Shown: positions 8,839-21,100 of the stretch, one piece after another
Layout: every line of letters begins with the position of its first letter
Numbering within the stretch: the first letter of the stretch is position 1
Source of the DNA: Drosophila pseudoobscura
Taxonomy: Eukaryota > Arthropoda > Insecta > Diptera > Drosophilidae
DNA: 64,000 bases
Direction of reading: 5' to 3'
Assembly (NCBI RefSeq): GCF_009870125.1
Contig: NC_046683.1
Span: 4,464,001 to 4,528,000, forward strand
The notes under the pieces: generated by a model
What the model was told of the DNA's origin: nothing
The model's database searches: none
What the model saw: only the letters and a program-made list of their open reading frames with translations
Made by a program: the position numbers and the translations under genes

Positions 8839-10568
8839 ATGGACTCGGATAACGACAACGATTTTTGTGACAATGTCGACTCGGGCAATGTCTCGTCGGG
8901 CGACGATGGCGATGATGATTTTGGCATGGAGGTGGATATGCCCAGCTCCGCGGAGCGCCAGATGGATCCCGATGACTACCAGTACAAGGTGCTAAGCACA
9001 GACGAGATTGTGCAACATCAGAGGGAGATAATCGATGATGTTAATCTGCTGCTTAAGGTGAGGCGAGGCGACATTTGCAGATGACCACACATGCTCATTT
9101 GTCTGCCTGTGTTGTGTGTGTGTGATTGCATTTTTGATTCTGTGTGTATGCGTGTGTGTGAATCAACCTGCCCCACCTCCCCCCATTCTTGCCAGCCCCT
9201 TTGCTGCAGATCATGTATAAATTGAAGGTCAATCTAGCTCTTTGGTCCGAGGGAGAGCCTCATTTTGTATGGGTCTGTCGTCTGTCTCTACCCAAGGACA
9301 AGGTCGCAGCTTGGCATTCGTTTTCTACTTAATCCGTGATTCCATGTTGATCCAATCCGTACTTTTGGCCTGCATTCACCTGCACTTGCAGAAGTATTTT
9401 ATTCTGTGTAATCTGTCCATTCTGCAGTCGCATGCAATCCATGTTGTCGATTTGCCTAATTGTCCAATTGTTCTCTCATTCCACTGCAGTGTAATATTCT
9501 ACAATATTTATTTGGCATCCGCATCCGCATCCAAATCCAAATCCCATTCTTTTCACTCTCTGCTTTTGTAATTCCCATGCTTCGATCGATCAGCAGGGTC
9601 TGATGGCGTCGGCCCACTATATTGATTTTGGCATTGATTTCAAGGCCAATTTGGGATGGACCCCATCATCAGCATCATCAGCATCATCATCCTGCTACTG
9701 TTGCCCAACCACTAACAATCGTTTTGCTTTGTCTCGTTCTTTGTTTTATTTCTCTGCTGTGGCCGCACTCGAAGCTCCCTACCACAAAGACACGAATTCT
9801 TCTGAGTCACTTCAAGTGGGACAGGGAGAAGCTATTGGAGAAATATTTCGATGATAACACCGAGGACTTCTACAAATGCGCACATGTCATAAATCCCAAC
9901 AACGTCACCGAAGCAGTCCGTCAAAGAGTGAGTACTTGCTGCGCTTACTCAAGCCCAATTAACTTATATCTAATATCTACTCTATCCCTCCCCTTGCAGA
10001 CCACACGCAGCCAGTGCGAAGAGTGCGAAATATGCTTCTCTCTGCTGCCGCCAGACGTAAGTTCCGTCCACAAATGTTCCCCGACAGCTACTGGATACTA
10101 CTGTGGGAGAGCAGTATGGAGGAAACGGAGACATCGACAACGTGTAGACAACGAGAGAAAGCTCTTACATTCCAAGCTGCCCAGTTGCAGACTTTTAGAT
10201 ACATAAATTAGAGGCTCAATCACTGAAATAAGCCGATTTTCTCACTCGTAGAGTATTGGGGGAGATTAGATTCGTGTAGTTGTATGTAAAAGCCAGAAGG
10301 AAGCATATTCCCCATAGACCCCCATCAAATACTTACATTCTTGATCTGTCTGTCTGTCTAGATCTGACTGAGCGCCTAGATCTCAGAGACTATAGGAGCT
10401 GCTACAAGTGCCCTGCTTATGGCGAGATAAACATCGTGTTCATGACACACCACTGCCAGGTCCTACTATCAATATTCGAATCAATCGAAATGAAAAACTC
10501 TTTGATAGCTTATCAAGCAGAGCAGACGCGAATCGAACCAAACAGGAAATGAGTTAGCCCCATTCTCA

Positions 10569-10601
<33 letters not shown>

Positions 10602-11895
10602 GTTTCTCTGTAATGCAGTCCATGACCGGATTGGAGTGCGGACATCGATTCTGCATGATTTGCTGGCGCGAGTATCTAACAACGAAGATCATGACGGAGG
10701 GTCTGGGCCAGACCATATCGTGCGCGGCGCACGGCTGTGATATCCTAGTGGACGATGTGACCGTTACCAAACTGGTGATCGATGCACGGGTGAAAGTCAA
10801 ATACCAGCAGCTGATCACCAACAGCTTCGTGGAGTGCAACCAGCTGCTGCGATGGTGTCCGTCCGTCGACTGCACGTACGCGGTGAAGGTGCCGTATGCG
10901 GAGCCGCGTCGCGTCCATTGCAAGTGTGGCCATGTGTTCTGCTTCGCCTGCGGCGAGAACTGGCACGATCCGGTCAAGTGCCGCTGGCTAAAGAAGTGGA
11001 TCAAGAAGTGCGACGACGACTCGGAGACGTCCAACTGGATTGCGGCCAATACCAAAGAGTGTCCCAAGTGCAGTGTGACCATCGAGAAGGATGGCGGCTG
11101 CAATCACATGGTGTGCAAGAATCAGAATTGCAAATACGAGTTCTGCTGGGTGTGTCTCGGTTCCTGGGAACCGCACGGCTCCTCCTGGTACAATTGCAAT
11201 CGCTATGACGAGGACGAGGCCAAAACGGCACGCGATGCCCAGGAGAAGCTGCGCTCATCGCTGGCCAGGTGGGTTCTCGCTTATCATTCAATGTATCATT
11301 CAATGTCAACCCATCCAATCTCTCATCCAGGTATCTACATTACTATAATCGCTACATGAACCACATGCAGTCAATGAAATTCGAGAACAAATTGTATGCG
11401 TCCGTGAAGCAGAAGATGGAGGAAATGCAGCAGCACAACATGTCCTGGATAGAGGTATGCTTCTCTGACTGTCTGTCTGTGGCGATTGCCCTAAGAACCT
11501 TTGTCCGTTTGCAGGTTCAATTTCTGAAAAAGGCTGTCGACATACTTTGCCAGTGTCGCCAGACTCTCATGTACACGTACGTGTTCGCGTATTACTTGAA
11601 AAAGAACAATCAATCCATGATATTCGCTGATAATCAAAAGGATCTGGAGTCGGCAACAGAGACGTTGTCCGAGTACTTGGAACGTGATATTACATCTGAA
11701 AATTTGGCTGATATTAAGCAGAAAGTGCAAGATAAATACAGGTCTGTTGAGCCAAAAATCATTCAACCGATGACTCCCGTTTTCACATCCCATTTCTGTT
11801 CCATTCGTTGCAGGTATTGTGAAAAGCGCTGCACTGTACTGCTCAATCACGTGCACGAGGGCTATGATACGGAGTGGTGGGATTATACAGAATGA
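8839..11895 (+). CDS. ari-1: Ariadne-1, RING-between-RING E3 ubiquitin ligase
   Basis: Seven coding exons: 8839-9057, 9775-9927, 10000-10056, 10619-11268, 11331-11454, 11515-11741 and 11814-11895. Together they encode 503 residues, with all GT-AG joins in frame. An acidic Asp/Gly N-terminus (residues 1-48) precedes the UBA-like region (about 50-120). RING1 starts at C133-x2-C136 and continues into exon 4 ([11 protein letters not shown]). The IBR has CPSVDC and [20 protein letters not shown]2 is CPKC...DGGCNHMVC...CWVC, with the catalytic Cys near residue 304. A helical Ariadne domain fills the C-terminus, ending in WWDYTE. The enzyme takes ubiquitin from an E2 (UbcD10-type partners in flies) onto the RING2 cysteine before transfer, and the Ariadne domain restrains it; neddylated cullins relieve this in the human homologue. 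The length equals, as I recall, that of the D. melanogaster protein. Intact, no frameshift. Confidence 0.97.
9058..9774. other. ari-1 intron 1
   Basis: A 717-nt intron, donor AAG|GTGAGG, acceptor CTCGAAG just before CTCCCTACC. It contains a TG-rich stretch (9110-9160) and a (CATCAG)-type repeat near 9665-9690. The acceptor has a weak pyrimidine tract. No other signal seen. Confidence 0.7.
10571..10600 (+). repeat. CT microsatellite forming the acceptor tract of ari-1 intron 3
   Basis: About eleven TC units directly upstream of the exon 4 acceptor (TAATGCAG, exon starts 10619). The repeat doubles as the polypyrimidine tract of the 562-nt intron 10057-10618. The rest of that intron shows nothing else. 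Confidence 0.8.
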
Positions 11896-14790
11896 CGAGA
11901 GTCATGGATAGATAATGATAACTAAGCTAAGCCAGCGATGTATCGGAAACGAGTGTAAAGCAAGCTGAAAACCTTTCCCCACATACCCATGCCCATCATA
12001 GCCCATGCTCATAGCCGTACCCGTAACCGTACCCATACCCGTACCCCATCGGGTAATCCGAACAGAATCCAATCTAAATTTAAAGTTACCCCTCTTAGTC
12101 TACCCGCCCCCTCCACTCTTAAATAGTACGAAGATTGACAAAGTGTAAAGTGAAGCCAGAGAAAGGCATGCCCCAGCGAAGGCACAGTAACAGTAACGGA
12201 ACCGGAAACGGAAATGGAAACCAAGTCGCAATTGAGGAAATCATTTCAGAATAATTGTTAAAACAGAAAGAAATCTATATTAAATATATTAATATACAAG
12301 AAAACATGCAGGAAGACGTAACTACGGCATGCCGTAATTAGTTATACCCTTGCAGCAATTAGCTATCAGCGGAATTATTTGTGTAATTACAGCGGCCAGA
12401 TATTCACTATATCCGTGGTCTGCCATAGAAACAGACGGGAGTGGAAGGAACAAGCCTGTATCGTCTCGGCTGTGGACGATCTGGCTCCGACCCCCTGCAA
12501 GGGTGTAAATCTAAATGGGTGTATATATATTGGATATATGTACAAAATAGTTTACTGCGTCTCGCAGGACATGCATCAAATCAGAGCAGAACAGAATACA
12601 GAATACAGACCACCACCACACATAGATAACAACAACACAAGACACAGATCAATGAAAGTCAGACCAGACAGGCACACAGATCAAGATCAATCAAGTTAAT
12701 ATAGCTCAAAATCAATGTCACAAAAGGATCGATCGTCATCAACAGCATACAACAGCATATAATACTTATAGTAAGCGAATAATCAACAGTTAATGAAACT
12801 TATTTGATGTTAACCAATTGCAAAACAAGATCTTCATGTTATCCAAGCAACAAGAAACCAAAATCGAAACGAAAACCGAATGCAAATGCAAATGTAACAA
12901 AAACAAAAAGTTAAACTAGTAAATTTCCATTTCAATGTCCACAAAATGAGATACAAACAATAGAACCTAAAGAATACGAAACGATGCAAGTGTAAGCGGA
13001 AATACTTATGTAGTTGCCCCGAACCCCGAACCCCCCCAATCCCCAATCCCCAAATTTTTTGTTATTTTAGCATCCTAGTACCCCTTTGAGGCAACCTTTC
13101 CACCAACCATCCATCTAACCATCTACCATCGTGCCCTCCCCACACACAATGCATGCGGTTCATACTCGCACAAAATTGTGTCTTAGTTTGATTAGTTCTT
13201 TCTTGTCCCTCTTTAAATTTAGTTTGTTTTCCCCATTATAAATAAACAATTGTGCTTAGCATATGGAATGGAAATGTTTCAATTCAAATCGAAGTTACTT
13301 CGTCATTTATGCGATTAATCCAAGGGGTACAACAACGGATGGAATATGCAACCGGATGGCAGGATAAACTTAACTTATGGATGCGATTAAACCAGATACA
13401 GATGCAGCTACAGATACAGATACAGATATATATTAGAACATGTAACTAAATATGTATAGATATTTGAAGAGTGTTTAGCCAAGATACCTACAATACCTAC
13501 AATGCATGCATACATATGTACATACTATATATGGCGCGGCCTCCACCTCCTGTCGATCGCATCGCTGTACATACTGCAGATTTGTCCACGGTTTCCCATT
13601 CCAATCCCCACACACGCTTCAGGACTGCGACTCCCGACTGGCACACACGATCTTTTAACCAACATTTCCCTATTTTTCAGCCATCTCTCTATTCTCAAGC
13701 CAGTATAATTTTTCAAAAATAATTAAAACAATCATAAGAAAGTAACAAAAGGAAAGTGGAAAGACACTCATTTATTGATGTAAAAAGTTTAAAGTTGTTC
13801 GAATTACAAAAAGCAAGAAAACCCGACAAAACGGAATACAAATATATTTAAAAAACAAAAAAAAAAAACAAAAAACCAAAAACAATTGTAAAAATATGAG
13901 AAACTATGTATGTATAATTAAAGATGAAATGTTGCAAAAATTAGTGAAAATAAAAATTCCAAAAAAAATCCAATCCCAGACATTTTCCAGCCATCTGCTA
14001 ATCATATACATAATGGGGTATTTTGGGTGGGATAATAATCATAATAAATGATGAAAAGCGTTGTTGAATATCAGCCATCTCTGGAAATTTCAGTCTCTGA
14101 CCCAGACGAGGGCATGCGTATATGTAAAGGGATCTCTCATAGTAGTCTCTCCTCCGATGAAACCATTGTTGCAAGACAATAAACCCTTCTTCACAGAGAA
14201 GGAAGGCCAGATCTGGAATGATAAAGACCAGTCGGAGCTGTGCAGTGAGTGCAGTAAGGGATTTGGGTGGGGAAAACTCTCACTTTCACTTGGGGGAGCC
14301 ATAATTTTGTACACAAATATTTCGATTTTCCTTGCATATTATTCTATTTTTGACTGAAAAGGTGGCCTGCATGTTGCCTATACATGATCGCCACAAAGGT
14401 GCTGCAACGCCGCAAGAGGACCAGAGGGCTTTGCCTTAGTGCCGTCACAGTTTTTGCAGTTTGAATTTGAAATTATTATCTCCTATAGAAAATATAATTC
14501 TCTATAAAAGTTATTCCACAAAGTCGATCGGGCTTCTTCTCTCTCTTTTATGACAACATGAAGTTAACAGGCACAGGAAAAGGAAGAAATTCGATCATTC
14601 AGAAATCACGTTACAAAAACAGATGAAAATTAATTTATAACGATATTTTCATATCGATTCAGCTGGTATCGATATGTAATCTGGTTCATTTTTTCTCTGG
14701 AGGCACTGAACCGAGCTGAACTGAACGGCAATCGAACCAGTTTACCGAACCGTTCCTATCGAGTAACTAGTTCGATAGCTAGTCTATTAC
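11896..14790. other. ari-1 3' region and intergenic spacer
   Basis: No convincing gene. A CCGTACCC-type imperfect repeat lies at 12014-12050. Possible poly(A) signals are at 13241-13246 (AATAAA) and 13949-13954 (AATAAA), and A-rich tracts occur at 13855-13885. CGATAT-type sites lie at 14640-14680 (TATCGATT, TATCGATATG), leading into the next promoter. Several short frames of 60-105 codons show no motif. Confidence 0.5.
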
Positions 14791-14801
14791 CCGAATCGCG
14801 A

Positions 14802-14812
14802 CGGTCACACTG
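14802..14812 (+). promoter_or_regulatory. Ohler motif 1 of the PI4KIIIalpha promoter
   Basis: CGGTCACACTG is a perfect YGGTCACACTR, 228 bp upstream of the start codon and in the gene's orientation. It fits an M1BP-driven, paused housekeeping promoter. DRE-like ATCGAT sites lie 120-170 bp further upstream. Confidence 0.75.
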
Positions 14813-15039
14813 GCCGACAACAAAAAGTTACACCAAAATATAATTTAAAATCCGAATTACAACGATGACAAACGCTTAGATAGATTAGTTGACCCTCAAA
14901 ATAATCCGTAAGGTGGTTGTTAAACGAAAGCGAACGTGCCACGCCCCTCAGACAGAAGGGAAACAGCCGTAAAAGCATCAAGTAGCCCCCAACTCAGTGT
15001 CACAGAGTCGCGGTGGTGAGGAGGAGACCTGGAGGAGAG

Positions 15040-18000
15040 ATGACGATGACCGCCTCGGACAAGTACACGTACCAGCGGGCAGTCCTATGTCTGGCCCGAG
15101 TGCTGGCTGGGATCCAGCCCACACCGTGGGAGAAGGTTAGTGGAGAGGGGCCCCATTCCCGTTCAGTTGAAAAGTCGATTTTTGTCCATATTTTCGCACT
15201 GACCTTGAAGCGCGACCATCAAAACAGACATGCGTGTGTGTGTCCAGTGAGGAGACAGTCGGGGGTGGGGGGTTGGGTTGCCATTGTACCTGTACTGAGG
15301 CTGACCTTTGCCTATGGACTACCCACAGGTGCAGACATTGTTCCGGTATTGCCCGCAGGAGAATGCCGCGGGCGTCTTCTGTCTGGACACTAGGGCCCAG
15401 GATGCGGTCATTGCGCTGGGCATATACTTTCTGGAGAGCGGCTGCCAGCACGAGTCTCAGATAGTGCCCTATCTGCTGCGGCTGGCCAAGTGCCTGCCGA
15501 AGGCGGTCTGGATCGATGATGCGAGGAGCAGCAAGATCGAACGTAACGTTTAGCCCGGCCTAGCCCTCACCCCAGAGAGACGAATAATACCAATTGATTT
15601 TGTAACAGGTGTGCGCATCCCGTCGGCCGAAAAGTTCAGCTTCTGCCTGAACACTCTGCTGTCGGACATTGCCGCCAAGTGCCCGGACTCGCGCGAGGAG
15701 ATCATACTCAATCAGGTGGAGACGCTGGGCGCCCTGGCCAACATCGTCAAGTCGAGCAGGGACAGCAGCTCGGCCCCGCCGCCGATCATACTGTGCAAGG
15801 CCACAGTTCCGCTGCTGTTTGGACTGGCCCGTTCCATGGGCCGCTATGCGAGCAATGATCCACCGCTGCTGTGCCGCATCTTTCCGCCGGAGCTGCTGCC
15901 CATCCAGCGGGTAAGTGGACGCGACGGCACCGCCAGCAGTAGCGCCAGCGGCACCTGTGGCGGCTCCTTTAGCAGCAGCGAGCGGCTGGCTGCCACTGCC
16001 AACCATCAGTTTCGACCGATCATACCCCGCTCCATGTCCGGCAGCCTGGCTGCACACTACCACCAGCACTTTGACGATGGCCGGCAGCGACACCTGGGCT
16101 ATGGCTTCCAAAGCAATAGCAAGCAGAAGCCGTCCCTGAACAGCTATTGCTCGGTTCCGTACGACCCGCGGACGCATTTCTTCACGCGCTACGGCTCCAG
16201 CTTCAATCAGTTCCCCAATATGCGGGTCTGCGAATCGCCAACAAAGGGCGGTCCTCGGCCCCTGTATCGAGTGCCCCCGTTTCCCATCCAGCATCTGCAG
16301 ACGATATTCGCGGTGTCCAAGAAGCTGCTGACCAAGGATACGCTGGAGCACCTGGACGAGCAGGCCAGCGACATATTCTCGCTGCACCAGATCAAGGGCT
16401 ACTGCTACAAGAGCTTCTCGGAGACGCTCAATCTGGTGCTGGTCACGTTGCTGCGCGAGCTGTTGCAGCATCAGGTAGATCTGCCCACACCCTTCACCAA
16501 GGATGTCCAGGAGTTCGTCAAGCGGCTATTCCTCAACGGCCAGACAGAGCTGCAGAACAAGCAGCAGGACCAGGAGCGCGAGCGGCGCGAGGAGAACGGC
16601 ATCACCGTCGTCAACAAGTACAAGGTCAATGTGATGGCCAATGCCGCCTGTGTGGATCTCCTCGTTTGGGCCATACGCGATGAGACGGGTAAGAAAATAT
16701 CCACTCTTTACACCGTCGTCTGGCTCTGGCTCTGGCTACAGCTACGGCTCCAGCTACGGCAATGGCGGCCTATGCAGCTCTTTTGTGCCCTTTCAGGTTT
16801 CAATAGATTAAGAGAGCGATCAGATCAGATCAGATGAGAAGAGAGGAGAACAGAACAGAAGAAACAAGGAATCAGGGTCAAAAAGGGGCTCGTCTCTGTA
16901 CCTGTACCCATATTTTATGCAAAGGATTGTGTCCGTCTAAGCGAAAAGGAAAGGAATGATTGACAGCTTGGGAGAGTTTCAAGATAAAGGAAGGTTAGCT
17001 TTTGAAGCAGTTTGGATTGCTCCCACACAATACGGTTTCCATTTACATATGTATATGTAATAGAATAATAATAATAATATGTGCTTGAAATATGGGCTCT
17101 TCTTGACGAATGGTGAAAGCAGATCTTGGAATAGCCGCTGTACGAAAGGAATCACATTATACACTAGGGTTGCGCTTATTTCAAAGGTCTCAAGGTCTAA
17201 AAGTGTTCCTTTTGTTACAAAATGTATTTTATTACATTCGACAACGCTCAGAGGTGCCAACTTGAGGCGTGTACACGTGTACATTTACATCAGAGCCCTG
17301 CACGAATCCACGTTATTCATAAGATCTCAGCCACATGCCCTCCTTCAGTTCGTTTCGGATCGATCCGAATCCCTTAAAACCGAGTGCGAGGCACTGCCCG
17401 CGCGTTCTCATGTCTCTAAAATGAATCAACACGTACTACGGCCTTCGGCTGTAAACATTCGGTTCTTTTTCGCACTGAGAAAATGTTCTCATTGCCTGAA
17501 CCGCGGAGAGCAAACTGTTGCAGATTTGTTGTATCAGACTGTATCAGAGCAGACTGTTGCATCCATGATCAAGGTCCCTGGTTTGATTTCGGACAGGTTC
17601 GGGCAAAGGCCGAAGAAGTGGGGGACTGATTCCTCCCTCATTGTGAGGGATTGACAGTCTAGAGGCGTGAGGGCCCAACTTCTCTGTGCAATTTCGCCAA
17701 TCTCAACTTACGATTTGTTTTGGTTAGGGATCTAATTTGTATTAAACCCAAGAGGAGGGAAGCTAGCGAAAGGAAGCAGAACTGAGTGTTGATCAATTAA
17801 TTTGAGAGCTTTTTTAGCTGACGGTTGGAAATATTTTTTGTATTGAACAGCAGGGCATTACTCTCATGACATTGTGTGAGCACAATTGAGAGAGCGATTG
17901 AGCGCATTAGCGGGTAGCGATACCATTCCATTCCTTCAATCGTAAGTAACGGGCATACCAGTCGAGCCGCGGCCCTTGCCGCCGCTTGTCGAAGACTAAA

Positions 18001-18069
18001 TCTAGGAGGTAATGGAGGGCTTTGTGGGGTATCATCGTATCTGAATCTGAAACCAAAGATTCTGTTCCT

Positions 18070-18110
<41 letters not shown>

Positions 18111-21100
18111 GTCTCTGTATCGCTCGTTCTCTGTCTCTCTCTCTCTGTCTGTCTTTCTTTTATTTTTTGTTTTGGTTAATTTTCGTTGATTTTTCGTTTT
18201 GTTTTAATTTATTTTTGATGGTGGTGGTTTTTGTCTGCGCCGGCGGAACCTTGGAATACCAAAACTTAAATACTATTTACTTAGTTGATGTCGACTATAC
18301 GGTGCCATCCCTGCAGAATGGCTTGCAATTTTTATTGAAGAAAGGTCAAGAGCAAATGCGTTTTTGTTTATTTTTTGTATACCATCCTGCCATGCCCCAT
18401 GCCTCCCGCCGCCCCCCTGCGAGGGGGTGTACATTCACTGTTCGAGTTGAGACCCGTTTTTAATGGTTTGGTTTATTATTGTTCTTGTTGCTTGCCGCCG
18501 CCTGGCCTTGCCCCCCTCCCCCGCCATTACCCCGCCGTTCGCTGCATGCCGCCCAGCCCCATCACACTTAGTCCTTACGCCTTGAGAGTTCTTTAGTTTG
18601 TAGAGAAGTAGAAATGGATTGCTAATAGACATCTGTGCTCTCCACCCAACCACCCCCCTTCCCCCACAGAGGCGGACAAGCTGTGCGGCCGGCTGTCGCA
18701 GAAGCTGAACCTGGTGCTCAGCCACAAGATCGTGATGGATCACATGCCCCTGCTGATGGTCTGCCTGGAGGGCCTGGGCAAGCTGGCCCAGAAGTTCCCC
18801 AACATAGCCGGCACATCGATATCGTATCTGCGCGACTTTCTGGTGGACCCGAGCCCCATTCTGGGGAAGCTGCATGCCCATGCCATGCAGACGCTGGCCC
18901 TCCAGAAGAAGGAGAAGGAGCTGACGCCGTTCAAGATCGTGGTCCAGCATTCGGACTCGCGTGCGGTGGTGGACATCCTGACCGATAACCAGAAGCATGC
19001 CGCTGGCGGCGGCCCGAGCGGCGGCGGACGCAGTGGCCATGTGGCCTTCGAGGCGCTCCGGGACGCGGCCATTGAGAATCTGTCGATCGCCCTACGTGCA
19101 GCCCATACGCTGGATCAGTTCTGTGTCCCCGCTTTGGTGGCCAATGTGTCCAATCGGCTGTTTACCGCCGAGAAGCATGAGAGGTAATGTAGCTGCTGTA
19201 CATCCACATCCATTCGCCCATTTATAACCGCTCTTCTCCGCTTCTCCACGTGCAGCGAATCGAATCTGGTGAGCCTGAACATCATCGTGATGCTGGGCCA
19301 TGTGGCCGTGGCATTGAAGGACACCTCGAAGACCACCCAGAACATACTGCAGTTCTTCATTCAGCGCTTCTGCAAGGTGCCATCGGAGCAGAACGCCCTG
19401 ATTGTCGACCAGCTGGGCTGCATGATCATCTCCCAGTGCGAGACGCATGTCTTCGATGAGATCATGAAGATGTTCTCCCGCGTAACAGTGCAGTCGGCCT
19501 CGCTGGCGTACACCTCCGACCCGGAGCACCGGAAAAAGTTCCACCATGTCTCCGATGCGGTGGTGAATGCCTTGGGCAATATAGCGGCCAACATACAGGG
19601 CGACTCCGAGATGCTGGAGCTGCTGGGCAAGCTGCTGGAGCTGTTCGTGCAGATTGGTCTGGACGGCGAGCGCTCCTACGACAATACGCCGGGCGCCCAG
19701 AAGGCCAGCTCCCGGGCTGGTAATCTGGGCATGCTGATACCGGTGATTGCGGTACTGGTGCGCCGTCTGCCGCCAATCAAGAATCCCCGCCAGAGGCTGC
19801 ACAAGCTCTTCAAGGACTTCTGGGCCTACTGTGTGGTCATGGGCTTTACCAATGCCCGCCTCTGGCCGGCCGACTGGTACCAGGGTGTCCAGCAGATAGC
19901 CGCCAAATCGCCGCTCCTTATCTCCCAAACGGCCCACAAGTCGGACATGCGGGAGCTCAACTACACGCTGGCCATCAAGAGCGACTCGGTGAACGAGCTG
20001 CGCAGCCAGATACTGGTCCTGCTCGAGCACTCCTCGGACAATGTGGCCACGGCCATCAACAAGCTCACGTTTGCCCAGTGCACATACCTCCTGAGCGTCT
20101 ACTGGCTGGAGATGCTGCGCGTGGAGAACGCCGACGAGCCCAGTCTGGAGCCCATCATGAGCTATCTGTGCGACACGGCCCTGCAGAGGGACAAAACGGG
20201 GATTTGGCAGTGCGTTAAATGGTAATAGTTCTCCCTTTCGAACCTCCTCGATTCATCCCCGATTCAGAGACTGATCTGTTCTCGTGTTGCTCTCGTTGCA
20301 GCGTGGCCGATCAGGTGTTTGAGAAGTTCCGCAACGTACTGTACGCCCACGATGAGATACGGGAGAAGGTGCTCGAGTCGCAGGCCACTCTGCTGCTCGT
20401 CTACTTCAATCACATCCACAAGCAGATCCAACTGGTGGCCGATCAGTATCTGTCACAGCTGGTGGACCGCTTCCCCCACCTGCTGTGGAATCGTCGCGTG
20501 CTGTGGTGCATGCTGGACATCCTCCAGCTGCTGGCCTACTCGCTGACCCTCGATCCCAACGAGGAGACGCCCACGCTGCGAGTGGTTTCGACGCCGTATA
20601 CCCTGCAGCTGATGGACTCGCTGCCGGCGCGCGAGCTGCGGCTGAAGGACTTTGCCGATCGGTGTCAGGGCATTGTCAACGAGGCCATGAAGTGGGCGCC
20701 GCGCTCGACGCGCTCCCACCTGCAGGAGTATCCCAACCAGATACCCACCCCGGCGCTGGCCCACCACAGCGGCCTGGCGCTGGCCATCGACTCGGTGGTC
20801 AACAGCAGCTACCTCCACCCGGGCAATGCCCTGGGGACGCTCAGCAAGCGCCCCAGCTGCGTCAACTCGGACACGCCCAGGTTCGTGTCGGTTCTGTGCT
20901 TGCGGAGCAAGTACGCGGGCGAAATCAGCGGCCTGCTGTCGGTGCTCAGTGAGCAGGACAAGGCCGGACTGGCCGAGCGACTGGTCAGCGACGTGTGGGA
21001 GGCCTGCCGGGACAAGAGCGATGCCCGTCACCGGGGCGCCCTGTGGCGGGCCACCGCCTACCTCATAATCTGCGCGGAGGTGGATCGCAAGCTGCTGCAT

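Noticed and set aside
15560..16471. 303-codon minus-strand frame
   Set aside because: Antisense to PI4KIIIalpha exon 3, with no motif or start evidence.
17079..17654. 191-codon frame inside PI4KIIIalpha intron 3
   Set aside because: No recognisable domain, no splice signals that would use it, and average base composition for the intron. A nested gene is not supported.
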